A stretch of 22,030 bases of DNA from Fonticula-like sp. SCN 57-25 (GCA_001724245.1 MEDX01000077.1:1-22030); one strand, 5' to 3'. Counted from the first letter of the stretch, positions 1 to 8,937 are shown. The notes: generated by a model not told the origin, from the sequence alone. Numbers and translations: made by a program.

Positions 1-289
1 GGGAAACAAGTGGCGGGAAACAATTTGTGGATCTGGATCGACTTCGATCTGGATTGATTCTCATTTTAGACAAGTACTTTTCTCATTTTAGACTCGGCCC
101 AGAGATTATTGTTGTTCAAACTCGGAATGGAGTCAGGTCCAGATTCATGGGCTGAATCCGGGGCTGAGTATGACGTGATAATCAGCCAGTCATGTCTCGG
201 CAAAAGTGTGCGGGTCACGGTCGGGAGCGTCGCGTTACTCTTCTCGTGCTCCTTTCCTACTCCCCAGCGCGTCGATCTACCTGCCCGCC
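1..289. promoter_or_regulatory. Upstream region of the copper transporter
   Basis: No gene is supported here. A 14-bp direct repeat TTCTCATTTTAGAC occurs at 58-71 and 80-93, and GATCTGGAT also repeats close to the left edge. A short inverted repeat (GATTCA, 5-bp spacer, TGAATC) lies at 142-158. A CRE-like TGACGTGA lies at about 171-178. A pyrimidine-rich stretch at about 238-266 comes just before the start codon at 290 and could mark the transcription start. There is no NF-Y-type CCAAT box in this stretch, unlike several other promoters in the window. The regulatory role is inferred from position. Confidence 0.35.
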
Positions 290-779
290 ATGGATCACAG
301 CATGCCCATGGCCTTTTACTTTGGTTACGACCATGTGACCGTCCTCTTTGAAAAGTGGCACGTCATGGGCGACCCCGCCGGTACGCGATCCTCATGCTGA
401 TGCCCCATGTGCATGCGGCTGACACAGCGTAGGGTTTGCCTGGATGTGCATTGGCGTGTTCGTGATGGGCATCGTCTACGAGGTTATCCAGTCGCTCCAG
501 TTTGCGTACGACCGCAAGTACCTTCGCGCGATGGGGACGCGGCCGTACTCGGCATTTGACAGCGATGCGACGCAGGATCCGCCGGCCTTTGATTGGCGCG
601 CGCAGCTTGTCCGCTCGCTGCTCTACTTTGTGAGCACGTCGCTGTCGCTGGCGCTCATGCTCGTCGTCATGACGTTCAACGCGGGGCTCTTCCTGTCGGT
701 AGTGGGCGGCCAGGCGCTCGGGTTTTTTCTATTTCGCCGACAGAGGTACACGTCGGAGACTCCCATCAACTGTCACTAG
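290..779 (+). CDS. CTR1: Ctr/SLC31-type copper transporter
   Basis: High-affinity copper(I) importer of the Ctr family, expected to act as a homotrimer in the plasma or vacuolar membrane. Exons are 290-380 and 433-779, giving 145 aa. The 52-bp intron starts GTACGC and has CTGAC before its TAG acceptor. The N-terminus MDHSMPMAFYFGYD is a typical Ctr start with a short Met motif. Helix 1 follows the splice junction (GFAWMCIGVFVMG). Helix 2 holds the MxxxM copper motif (MLVVM) and helix 3 holds GxxxG (GQALG) before GFFLF. The protein ends NCH, matching the C-terminal HCH-like copper-binding tail of animal and fungal Ctr1. At 145 aa it resembles the short Ctr2/fungal forms and lacks a long Met/His-rich ectodomain. 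The start is chosen at the Met motif. The next gene converges on it 293 bp downstream. Confidence 0.92.
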
Positions 780-1072
780 AAAGATCGTCTAGACCGACCG
801 TGAGTCGCTGCACATATTCACTTTAGGCAAACACATACACTATGTTGCTTTTATTCATGCCATTTTTATGTTGAAATTTCGGGCAATGTATATTTCTTGT
901 ACCCCCAAACTCAATACATGCTCATATACACACTGATCTCGTTAAGTGTTCAAAGTAAAATTACAACTTTGCATGTCGTGAGCGCTCTGACAAAGATGTA
1001 TCAATGTTTGTATATTAAAAAAGTCGAAAAACACATATGATAATACTACACGGATGCTGCGAATGCGATGCT
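780..1072. other. Convergent 3' intergenic region
   Basis: This AT-rich spacer separates the stop codons of the copper transporter (+) and the myosin (-). It must hold both 3' untranslated regions. I see no open frame with coding character and no canonical AATAAA near either stop. Confidence 0.4.
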
Positions 1073-4000
1073 TTACGAGGGCCACTGGCCCGTCTTTTCA
1101 TAGATTGCGCGCTTCCACGCCGGCAGCTTATCGAGCTTTGCCTTGATCTCTGCAGCCTCTGCCTCCTGCTTGTGCGCGAGCGCGACCTCTGCCTCCTTGC
1201 GCTTCTTCTCCATCATGGCCTGCTTCCACGCGGGCTCATTACCGGTCGGCGCCGGCGGCAGCGCCATACTGCTTGTCGACCCGCCGGCGGGCGCGACACC
1301 CGCTGCAACCGACAAGGCCGCGGCGGACGACGAGAGTGCCGGCGACGACGCGGACGCAGCTGGCGACCCAAAGCGCGGCGGCGCCGAACCCCTTGACAGC
1401 GACCCTGAAGCTGAAGCTGACCTAGCCGGACCGGGCGTCGGCGTGAGCGGCGCTGCCGCAGAGAACGACGCGCCAGGCGTCGGCGACAGCACCGTCACGG
1501 GCGACGACGAGCGAGCCTGCCTCGCCTGACGCTCGGCGAGAATCTGCGAGCGCTTCCACGGCGGCAGCTGCGCGAGCTTGGCCTCCTCCTGCTGGCGCTC
1601 GCGCTCGGCGGCGCCCTCGCGCTCCTTGATCTTGTCGTGGTAGCGCTGTACGTTGAGATGGAACTGCAGCTGGCGCTTGATCTCCTTCTCCTCGAGCCAA
1701 GCGGGGTTGGCCGCAAGACGAGCCTCGAGCTCCTCGCGCGATGGCGTGCCCGGCGGGATTTCCGGCGCCTCGGGGGGTATCGGGTCGTTCAGCATCTTTG
1801 CCACGGCGGCGCTCTTTTCCTCGCCAAAGAAAGTGCTCTCAGAGCGCATGCGAGACCGCGACGCAACATCAAGAACGCGGCCAGGTGTCGCCTGCGGCGC
1901 CGGCGCAGCGGCGGGTGCGGCCACGGGCGACGCGCCGGTGGCCTCGCGCTGAGCGACGAGCGCAGCGCCGTCGATGCCCTTCTTGCGCAGCATGTCGCGC
2001 TTCCACGGCGGCAGCTTGTTAAACTCTGCATCGGCGTCCACCTTGACCTTTTCGATCGACTTGAGGTACTCGTTGTACTTTTCGTGCTGCCCGACGAGCT
2101 GCAGCAGTTTCTTGAGCTCCTTCTCCTCCTGCCAGCCGGGCGCGGCGCGCAGGCGCGACTCGATCTCGTCGCGCGGCGGGCAGTTGTCCGGCAGCGGCGG
2201 CGGCGGCTGCATCGTGGGGGCAGCGGGTTCGGGCTCGGGCGGTGGCGGCGGCGGCGCAGTCACGGCGGCGGCCGCAGCGGCAACCGACACGCGCGGTGTG
2301 AGGGAAGCCGGCGGCGGCGGCGGCATCGGAGCACCACCGGGAACGGCAGCAGGGGGCGGCGGCGGCGGGAGGCCAGCGGCGGCCGGCGCACCGGCTTCGG
2401 CACTGTCCGCGCCGCCCTCGAGCGGGTTGATGCGCGTGCGCATAAACTCTGCCTTTGCCATTGCGGCGGCGGCGGTGGCGGCAGCGGCCGCTTCCTCCTC
2501 TGCGCGCTTCTTTGCAGCAAGACCCGCAGCAGACTTTTCCTCCTCTTCGCGGCGGATCCTCTCCTCCTCTTCGCGGGCGAGCCTCTCCTCCTCCTCGCGC
2601 TTCTTGCGCTCTTCCTCCTCCTTGCGCTTGCGCTCGACCTCTGCCTTGAGGCGCGCGAGACGCTGCGCCTGGATCTGGGCGAGGCGCATCTCGAGCAGGG
2701 CGGCGGGCTTGTCGCGCAAAAAGAGCTTGCTGCGGCCAAACTGGTAGTCGCCGACGGCGAGGCCGAGCTGCTTGACGAGGTCGACGCCCGACTGGCGCGC
2801 GTCGCGGTACGGAGGTGCAAACACCTTGCGCTCGTCCGGCGGCAGCATGAACGCGAACCGCTCGATAAAGTCGGCAAACATGTAGCGGACGGGGAAGCCC
2901 TCGCGGCGGATACGCACCGTCTCGAGCATGCCAGAGTACCGCAGCTGCTTGGTGACAAAGTCATTCACGAAAGAGTCGGGCACCTGCTGCAGGTTGGGCT
3001 TGATGCAGCGCACGAAATAAGGCTGCGCGCGGCGCAGCACAACCATGAGGTCGTCCAGCGACGACTTGAACTGCAGGCTGACCGTCGGCACGCGGCGCTT
3101 CATCGTGTTGGTCGTCGACTCATCGCGCGAGTTGGCGGCGCCCGCGCCGCCCGCGTTGCCCGAAAAGCCAAACAGGCGCGCAATGAACGGCAGCTGGCTG
3201 TCCAGGAACGCCTCGAGCAGCTCGCCGCTCACAATGTCGCGGTTCTTTTCGAGGAAGAGGCTCGAGTCGTACGACACGGCGCCTGCGTAGTGGCGCACGA
3301 TAAAGGACGAGCGCGAAAGGCGGTCGACCTCAAAGTTGGGGTGGCCCTTGAAACCCGCCGCGAAGCGCTGCATGAGCGAGTCGGTCGTCGCCTTGGGAAA
3401 GTAGCTCTGCTCGTCGAGCACGTCCAGCAGGCCCGCGTTCTTCTCCGTGATCATGTCGAGGCACGCCTTGTTATCCATAAAGGTGATCTCGGTAAGCTTG
3501 AGGCCCTCGTGCTTGTACTCGAGCTGCTCAAGCTTGAAAATGTACTCGTTAAAGTAGTCCTGCAGCTGCTCATTCGCAAGATTAATGCAAAACTGCTCAA
3601 ATGAATTGCGCTCAAAATTCTCAAAACCAAAAATGTCCAAAACGCCAATGCAGCGGCCCTTAAAGTCGTCCGCCACCGACATGAGCGGCGTCCGGCCGGG
3701 CGTCCGCGCGGGCGCCCCGCTCGACCCGCCCACCGCAATGTTGCGGTTCACCGTCTCAATGATGGACGAGAACAGGCGGCCGTAGAGGTACTTTGCGAGC
3801 GCATCACGCGCGTCGCGCGACTTTTCAATCTGTAGCCGCGTCGTGATGAGCTCGCCGCGGATAAAGCTGGTGCGGTTGAGGAGCGGCTTGACGAGGCTCT
3901 GGACGGGCATGTCGAGCACGGCGCAGACGGCCTCGAGCGGCTCGGGCGTGCTCACGTCCAGCACCAGGTCCTTGTCCGACGGGTCAGCCGAAAAGTCAAT

Positions 4001-4972
4001 GTTGCCGAGGTGAAGGACGGCCGCGACCGTGCGGAACACGTCGTCCTGCTCCTCAGGCGTAAACATGGTCATGGCCTCGCGCAGCTCGGCGTACATCTTG
4101 GCATCGTTGACGCCGTCGATCGTCGTGCAGCCGCTCTTGTTGAGGTAGCGAAAGTCGGCGGGGCGCATGGAGCCGAGGCGGAGCATCTCGCGCTCCTCGG
4201 GCGACGCGCCGGCGAGCAGCTGGTAAAAAATGTGGTAGTTACGCTCGCGGCTCGCCTGATGCACGACGCGCGACTTTTCCAAAAGGTACTCGCGGACGCG
4301 CGCGCCGACAAGCACGTTGTCAACAAACTGGAGCTCGGTGAACTTGCCAAAGCGCGACGAGTTGTTGTTGTACACCGTCTTGGCATTACCAAAGGCCTCG
4401 AGCACAACGTTCACGTTGAGAATGCCCATCTGGACGTCCGAGGACTGGCCCTCAAGCGACGCCATGTAGCGGCAGATAAACTTCATGCTCTCCGTCTTGC
4501 CGGCACCGCTCTCACCGGAAATAATAAAGGCCTGATCGACGCCCGACGACATGAGCGCGGCGTACGCCTTTTCGGCAAGCGAGTAGATGTGGGGCGGCAT
4601 CTGCGTGATGGCCTTGCCGCGGAACGACGTCGGGTTCTCATAAAGACCCTTTACTTTTTTGAAGGAATTGACGGCCACAAGAATGGATCCAATGTATGTC
4701 TGAAGTGGGGCTATTAGCCAAACAAAGCGGGGGGAAAAGCCACGTACGTAGATGTTGTCGCGATCGTAGCGCAGCTCGAGGTTGCGCAGAATAGTCGGCT
4801 CGTCGAGGTTGTCCAGCGCAATCATGTCGTTGACGCCATTCTCGCCGAGCGCCTCTTGCGTCTTTTGCGAGGCGTCAAGACCGCTAATCGGCTTGTACAA
4901 GTCCTCGTCGACGTCCTCGAGTGCGGCGAGATCCGCCGCGCTAATACCCATCCCTTTAAGGGTCTCCTCCAT
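1073..4972 (-). CDS. Unconventional myosin with polyproline/PxWKR tail
   Basis: Actin-based motor ATPase. Exons on the minus strand are 4972-4748 and 4699-1073, giving 1283 aa. The 48-bp intron (4747-4700, GTACGT...CAG) is in frame and has no stop, but removing it restores the invariant IYTYIGSILVAVN. Motor motifs: P-loop GESGAGKT 137-144, switch I NNNSSRFGK 186-194, switch II DIFGFE 430-435, converter FGRSKLFLRD about 729-738. The TEDS-rule residue, 16 before DALAK, is Glu358, so heavy-chain phosphorylation should not be needed. The neck has only a degenerate IQ (about 751). The tail has a charged, probably single alpha-helix (about 760-815), an Ala-rich stretch and two polyproline blocks (853-915). 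Two related modules end in LPPWKR (971-976 and 1120-1125), and the C-terminus has EPAWK and LPAWKR. No SH3, TH1, MyTH4, FERM or DIL domain is visible. ATG 4972 is chosen because the frame upstream has only a GTG. Confidence 0.96.
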   Translation of the reverse strand: MEETLKGMGISAADLAALEDVDEDLYKPISGLDASQKTQEALGENGVNDMIALDNLDEPTILRNLELRYDRDNIYVRGFSPRFVWLIAPLQTYIGSILVAVNSFKKVKGLYENPTSFRGKAITQMPPHIYSLAEKAYAALMSSGVDQAFIISGESGAGKTESMKFICRYMASLEGQSSDVQMGILNVNVVLEAFGNAKTVYNNNSSRFGKFTELQFVDNVLVGARVREYLLEKSRVVHQASRERNYHIFYQLLAGASPEEREMLRLGSMRPADFRYLNKSGCTTIDGVNDAKMYAELREAMTMFTPEEQDDVFRTVAAVLHLGNIDFSADPSDKDLVLDVSTPEPLEAVCAVLDMPVQSLVKPLLNRTSFIRGELITTRLQIEKSRDARDALAKYLYGRLFSSIIETVNRNIAVGGSSGAPARTPGRTPLMSVADDFKGRCIGVLDIFGFENFERNSFEQFCINLANEQLQDYFNEYIFKLEQLEYKHEGLKLTEITFMDNKACLDMITEKNAGLLDVLDEQSYFPKATTDSLMQRFAAGFKGHPNFEVDRLSRSSFIVRHYAGAVSYDSSLFLEKNRDIVSGELLEAFLDSQLPFIARLFGFSGNAGGAGAANSRDESTTNTMKRRVPTVSLQFKSSLDDLMVVLRRAQPYFVRCIKPNLQQVPDSFVNDFVTKQLRYSGMLETVRIRREGFPVRYMFADFIERFAFMLPPDERKVFAPPYRDARQSGVDLVKQLGLAVGDYQFGRSKLFLRDKPAALLEMRLAQIQAQRLARLKAEVERKRKEEEERKKREEEERLAREEEERIRREEEEKSAAGLAAKKRAEEEAAAAATAAAAMAKAEFMRTRINPLEGGADSAEAGAPAAAGLPPPPPPAAVPGGAPMPPPPPASLTPRVSVAAAAAAVTAPPPPPPEPEPAAPTMQPPPPLPDNCPPRDEIESRLRAAPGWQEEKELKKLLQLVGQHEKYNEYLKSIEKVKVDADAEFNKLPPWKRDMLRKKGIDGAALVAQREATGASPVAAPAAAPAPQATPGRVLDVASRSRMRSESTFFGEEKSAAVAKMLNDPIPPEAPEIPPGTPSREELEARLAANPAWLEEKEIKRQLQFHLNVQRYHDKIKEREGAAERERQQEEAKLAQLPPWKRSQILAERQARQARSSSPVTVLSPTPGASFSAAAPLTPTPGPARSASASGSLSRGSAPPRFGSPAASASSPALSSSAAALSVAAGVAPAGGSTSSMALPPAPTGNEPAWKQAMMEKKRKEAEVALAHKQEAEAAEIKAKLDKLPAWKRAIYEKTGQWPS

Positions 4973-5144
4973 CGACTGCGTCCCCCCGCTCGTCAGCAAC
5001 AAAACCACTTAAAGCGCACACGTACGGTAACCGCGTTCGCCATGGCGGCTGGTGGAATCGACCCGGCCTCGACTGCTTGCCGCGTTTCGCTGTGGAACGC
5101 GCCGGCCACGTGGATGGTATTCAACAGAACCGCGGCCCACCGAT

Positions 5145-5170
5145 GCCTGTGCACATGACTGTGCACAGGC
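5145..5170. repeat. Perfect 10-bp inverted repeat in divergent promoter
   Basis: GCCTGTGCAC (5145-5154), then ATGACT, then GTGCACAGGC (5161-5170). Each arm contains the palindrome GTGCAC. The symmetry and promoter position suggest a site for a dimeric regulator. A chance palindrome or an RNA hairpin in a 5' untranslated region is possible. Confidence 0.6.
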
Positions 5171-5210
5171 CTGCGGCAGTGTTGATGGGAGTGTGGTTCC
5201 AATGGCATCG

Positions 5211-5220
5211 CTGATTGGTC
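5211..5220. promoter_or_regulatory. NF-Y-type CCAAT box (reverse)
   Basis: CTGATTGGTC is the reverse complement of GACCAATCAG, an exact match to the RRCCAATCRG consensus of the heterotrimeric NF-Y/HAP complex. It ends 66 bp before the phosphoesterase ATG. Identical decamers occur at 14893-14902 and 21826-21835. Confidence 0.6.
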
Positions 5221-5286
5221 GGTATAGATAGTGAAGGGTGTTTTGCTGGGATAGCGTGGGTAGTAGGCGCTCCCCCCTCTCTTCCG

Positions 5287-6882
5287 ATGCAGGTTCGGCT
5301 CTTGGTGGTGGCCCTCGTGCTTGCGGCCGCGGCCGTGGCGCATGGCCGCGACGACAAAATTAAGCACGTCGTGGTGCTCATGCAGGAGAACCGCAGCTTT
5401 GACCATCTCCTTGGTTATCTCAAGCGCCTTAATCCCGAGATCAATGGCCTGACCGGCAACGAGACCAACCCCCTTGACCCTAACGATCCCGACTCGCCCA
5501 TTTTCTACGTTTCGGACGACTCTGGCTACGTGACGGACCCCGATCCGGGCCATGGCGTGTACGATGTGACCGAGCAGGCGTACGGTGTCCGCGAGCACGC
5601 CCGCGACTACTACCCCCCTCCGATGGACGGCTTTGTCCAGAACTACGAGCAGCGGATCCCTGGCGGCGGCCACGAGGTCATGCGTTGCTTCTCGCCCGAG
5701 GCGCTCCCCGTGTCGACCGAGCTCGTCACCGAGTTTGGCGTCATCGACGAGTGGTTCTGCTCGGTGCCCGGCCCGACCATGCCCAACCGCTACTACCTCC
5801 TTTCGGCCACCTCGAACGGCGAGGCCGAGAACAACGTCCTCCCCATCGTCGTCGGTGCGCAGATATTCGCATATCTATTGAATTTTGACTGACAAATGTC
5901 CTTTTGTTGCCTTTTTTGTTTCTTTTTGCTTTTTATCCGCATAGGTTTCCCGCAAAAGACCATCTTTGAGATGATGGAGGATGGCGGCCTCACGTGGGCC
6001 TCGTACTTCCACGAGGCCCCCACGCCGCTCGCCTTCAAGGGCACCCGCACCCAGGGCGCGCGCGACCGCTTCTTCCACTTTTCCAAGTTTGCCGAGCACC
6101 TTGCCGAGGGCCGCCTCGCCACGCTGACGCACATTGACCCCCTGTACTATGGCGTCCCCGCCTTCCCGCCGAACGATGACCACCCCGACCACGACGTTTC
6201 GCTCGGCCAGGCGCTGTTCAAGGAGGTGTACGACATGCTCCGCGCGACGCCCATGTGGGAGAACACGCTGCTGATCATCACGTACGACGAGCACGGCGGC
6301 TTTTACGACCACTTCCCGACGCCGATCGACGTGCCCAACCCGGACGGCCAGGAGAGCGCCGAGCCGGCGTGCGACTTTACGCGCCTCGGCCCGCGCGTGC
6401 CGACCATTCTTGTGTCGCCGTGGATCGAGCGCGGTACCGTCGAGCACGGCGCGTCGGGCCCGCAGCCGTCGTCGCAGTACGACCACGCGTCGCTCGCCGC
6501 CACGCTCCGCGAAATGTTTGACCTGCCCGGCCCGCTCAACGAGCGCGACGCGTGGGCCGGCACCTTCCACCACCTGTGGGCCAACCGCACGACGCCGCGC
6601 ACCGACACGCCGCTCACCATGCCCGACCCGCGCCCGCTCCCCGCCCTCAAAAAGGTCAACGGCCGCGAGCCGGCTTCGGGGCTGCAGCAGGAGCTCGTCT
6701 ACATGCTCGCGGGCCTCAGCGCCGACTATGACGTCAAGCCCGAGGAGATGAACGTCATCCAGGCGGCCATGTACGTCCAGAAGCAGGTCAACGAGTACTT
6801 TGGAAGGCAGATGTACCCGGAGCACCTCCTCTGGGAGCGCCACTGCGCCGGAAAGTCGCTCGTCGACGACTGCACCTACTAG
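5287..6882 (+). CDS. Secreted phosphoesterase (phospholipase C/acid phosphatase family)
   Basis: Member of the phosphoesterase family PF04185, which includes bacterial and plant non-specific phospholipase C and fungal acid phosphatases. These enzymes hydrolyse phosphate esters such as phospholipid head groups. Exons are 5287-5854 and 5945-6882, giving 501 aa. The 90-bp intron starts GTGCGC and ends in a T-rich tract plus ATAG. The join restores VVGFPQKTIF, typical of the family. Residues 1-20 form a signal peptide (LLVVALVLAAAAVAHG). Conserved motifs are ENRSFDH (34-40), PGPTMPNR (161-168) and DEHGGFYDH (304-312), the acidic/His metal-binding and catalytic signatures. No transmembrane anchor, GPI signal or KDEL is evident, so secretion or a vacuolar/lysosomal location is likely. 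The substrate cannot be told from sequence. It is transcribed away from the myosin and is followed by GMF on the same strand. Confidence 0.93.
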
Positions 6883-7222
6883 AAAGGCGGCCGTGCCGCG
6901 TTTGCCACTTGATACATTTATCGGGTTTAGAGACAGTTAATTGCAAGTTAATATATAGGTAAAAGTGAACGTGCAAGTTTGGGTTGGGAAAATAGGCAGA
7001 GAAAGACTCAAAAGTCGTACAATACCGATAAAATAATTACACAAAAATGCTATACCAAGCCAGGAATGCTTATTCTGCAGACAGTGAACGCACCAATTCC
7101 AATGCAAAGCTACTGCAAAGCAGTTTGCATAGAACGCTGCATCGCCTGAAGTGGCATTCAAGTCCCATGATCGACTGATTGTCTGATCTGATTTCTGATT
7201 GCATCTCTTGCATCTCGCAACG
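6883..7222. promoter_or_regulatory. Intergenic region: phosphoesterase 3' end and GMF promoter
   Basis: This 340-bp AT-rich spacer lies between two same-strand genes. Two CCAAT pentamers occur at 7093-7097 and 7099-7103, but their flanks do not fit NF-Y. A cluster of CTGATT/CTGATC repeats (about 7175-7201) lies just before the GMF start. No coding sequence is evident. Confidence 0.4.
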
Positions 7223-7873
7223 ATGGTGCGCCGCTCGCCGCCCCTTTCTGTGCTTGCCCGGCTAATCGCTCTCTCGGTGTAGTCGACGACGTGCGATGTG
7301 GAGCCCTCCCTGGTGGAGAAGATGAAGGAGTTCCGCTTCCGCAAGGAAAAGACGAACGCGGCTCTCCTCAGTGCGCCGGTTTGATCTCGGAAACGGCGCG
7401 GCCTAACATTGTTGTTCTTTTTGCGCGCAGTCAAGATCGACAAGGACCGCCTCATGATCGAGGAGGACGAGGCCTTTGACAATGACATTTCTGTCGAGGA
7501 TCTCGCCGAGGAGCTTCCCGATACGTCGCCGCGCTACGTCGTGTACAGCTACAAGTACACTCACAAGGACGGCCGCGTCTCGTACCCGCTCATCTTCATC
7601 TACTACTGCCCGTCCAGTGCGTCCCGCGCCAGGCGCCTTTGCTTTTTTGTACTCATTTATGTGCTGCCGCAGATGTCAAGCCCGAGATCAACATGCTGTA
7701 CGCGAGCTCCAAGACGCACCTCGTCCAGACGCTCCAGGTCCAGGGCAAGGTGCGCTGTTTTTTTGCTTCTGATCTTGTGCATCGACTCACACAATGAGCA
7801 GGCCTTTGACGTGCGCAAGAAGAGCGAGCTCACCGAGGAGTGGCTCCTCGAGAAGCTCTCGTACTTCCGGTAA
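7223..7873 (+). CDS. GMF: Glia maturation factor (ADF-homology, Arp2/3 debranching)
   Basis: ADF-H family protein that binds the Arp2/3 complex, promotes debranching and blocks new actin branches; cytoplasmic. Five coding exons: 7223-7225, 7283-7370, 7431-7616, 7673-7749 and 7802-7873, giving 141 aa (human GMF is 142). The first coding exon is only the ATG. All four introns (52-60 bp) begin GTGCG, and intron 2 has a perfect CCTAAC branch site. After splicing the protein reads STTCDVEPSLVEKMKEFRFRK, then IKIDKDR, PRYVVYSYKY, DGRVSYPLIFIYY and LTEEWLLEKLSYFR. These match animal GMF segment by segment. The C-terminal LSYFR equals the LSFFR of GMF and separates it from cofilin. Cornichon converges on it 133 bp downstream. 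Confidence 0.96.
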
Positions 7874-7982
7874 TTTCTTTTGCGCATCCCGCAGTTGCCC
7901 TAAGTGGCTCATTGAACGCACTTTTGAGTAAATGAACGGTCGATATTGAACAGAGAGAAAAATGTCCTTTTCAGTTGTCCTT

Positions 7983-7988
7983 TTTATT
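7983..7988 (-). terminator. Polyadenylation signal AATAAA (cornichon)
   Basis: AATAAA on the minus strand lies 19 nt beyond the cornichon stop codon (8009-8007). It is the canonical hexamer in the right orientation; no processing site can be seen. Confidence 0.55.
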
Positions 7989-8006
7989 GTTGCATATATA
8001 TAGAGG

Positions 8007-8625
8007 TTAGTTGACCTCGAGAAGGCCGAGGATCATGCTGCGGGGCGCCACAATGTTAGCGCGCGAAAAACGAAACACGGTGATCGCGGCGTACCGGTAG
8101 AGGTAGTAGAAGAAGGAGAGGAGGTAGAAGACGAGCTTGATGAGGCCCTCGCGCTTGTTAAAGTCGAGCTGGGCGTACACGTTGGTCGCATCGTGGAGGT
8201 ACTTGCGGCTGAGGACCCTGTGATCGCCCCGCGCATGAGCAAAAAATACGATAAAGAGAGCGCAAATGAAACGCACTTGCGAATGTTCCACGCCAGGAGG
8301 GGAATGTTCATAAAGAACGCGATCCAGCTCATGGAAAGGAGGAACACGGTCGTGAGGATGCCGTGGGCGGCGATCTCAGGCACGACAACCTTGTTCACCT
8401 GCTTGCAAAAGTCGATCGGGTTAACGTGATCCGACTCGAGATCAGTGTACAGAATGAACTAAATTGGCGAAATGAAAAGGAGAATGACGGCAAACCACGC
8501 GTTAGATGTGGATCGAGAGAGAAAAGCGCGGTGAGGACAGGAGTGCGTACCGTGTACACCATCGCAAAGAGCAGGAGGGCCGCAGCCAGGACGGCCAAGA
8601 TGAAAAGGAACGCTTCAAAAGACAT
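8007..8625 (-). CDS. CNIH: Cornichon/Erv14 cargo receptor
   Basis: Cornichon family ER export receptor that loads membrane cargo into COPII vesicles. Exons on the minus strand are 8625-8551, 8458-8277, 8217-8095 and 8037-8007, giving 136 aa (yeast Erv14 is 138). Introns are 92, 59 and 57 bp with donors GTACGC, GTGCGT and GTACGC. Diagnostic blocks are FILYTDLESDHVNPIDFC, NKVVVPE, FMNIPLLAWNIRK, YLHDATNVYAQL and FYLLSFFYYLYRMI. Three membrane segments lie at about 3-24, 50-72 and 108-128. The last intron is essential to the model: reading through it gives a false tail, while splicing gives YLYRMILGLLEVN, like other cornichons. Intron 2 has two acceptors 9 nt apart (exon start 8217 or 8208). The first is preferred because it keeps the spacing of the Erv14 NxRxxLxxxxLxDAT region. 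Confidence 0.96.
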
Positions 8626-8937
8626 TATCGACGGCACCCAACTGGACTACTGGAAAATTGCAACAAAAACAAGGCAGCGTCAGTAACCGCGCCGGCAGCA
8701 AGAGAGGCACGCACCGAGCGATGCCGCTGGCGGTGCTGGTACCGGCGAAAGAGGAAGAAAAAGGTCACGTGATGAACAATAGCGCAAACTGCAATCCGGA
8801 TGTCAGCGTTTGGTGTGGCGAGTTAACCGGCGGGAACGGCTTGCTATGGCGACCCGAGCTATTTTCTGGTTGACGTGTCGTGCGTGCAGTGGGCGGGCAC
8901 CGCAGAGTGTACCCGAGTGATACCTGGGCCTGCATGA
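8626..8937. promoter_or_regulatory. Divergent promoter, cornichon / GT61
   Basis: This 312-bp spacer lies between divergent start codons. The palindromic E-box TCACGTGA sits at 8765-8772, near the middle. No CCAAT or TATA box is clear. A GC-rich, purine-rich stretch (about 8695-8765) lies between the E-box and cornichon. No RNA gene or coding sequence is evident. Confidence 0.45.

Larger units (their letters stand above)
4973..5286. promoter_or_regulatory. Divergent promoter, myosin / phosphoesterase
   Basis: This 314-bp spacer lies between two divergent start codons. It holds an E-box CACGTG (5107-5112), a perfect 10-bp inverted repeat GCCTGTGCAC with a 6-bp spacer (5145-5170), a CCAAT (5199-5203) and a full NF-Y-type box CTGATTGGTC (5211-5220). 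A TATA-like TATAGATA starts near 5223, about 60 bp before the phosphoesterase ATG. The motifs are read directly; their use is inferred. Confidence 0.55.

Noticed and set aside
1637-3604. 655-codon plus-strand open frame opposite the myosin
   Set aside because: It is antisense to a clearly conserved myosin and is Arg/Leu/Ala-rich without motifs. High GC with biased third positions opens the opposite frame. The same applies to long antisense frames opposite the phosphoesterase (5875-6843), GT61 (9454-10524), seven-helix (10847-11965) and acyl-CoA reductase (15347-16519) genes.
4973-5008. Upstream GTG start for the myosin
   Set aside because: Eukaryotic initiation from GTG is rare, and an ATG at 4972 gives a normal motor N-terminus.
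8007-8094. Unspliced cornichon C-terminus extending through 8094-8038
   Set aside because: The 57-bp segment has GTACGC, GCTAAC and GCAG signals, and removing it restores the family's YLYRMI ending.
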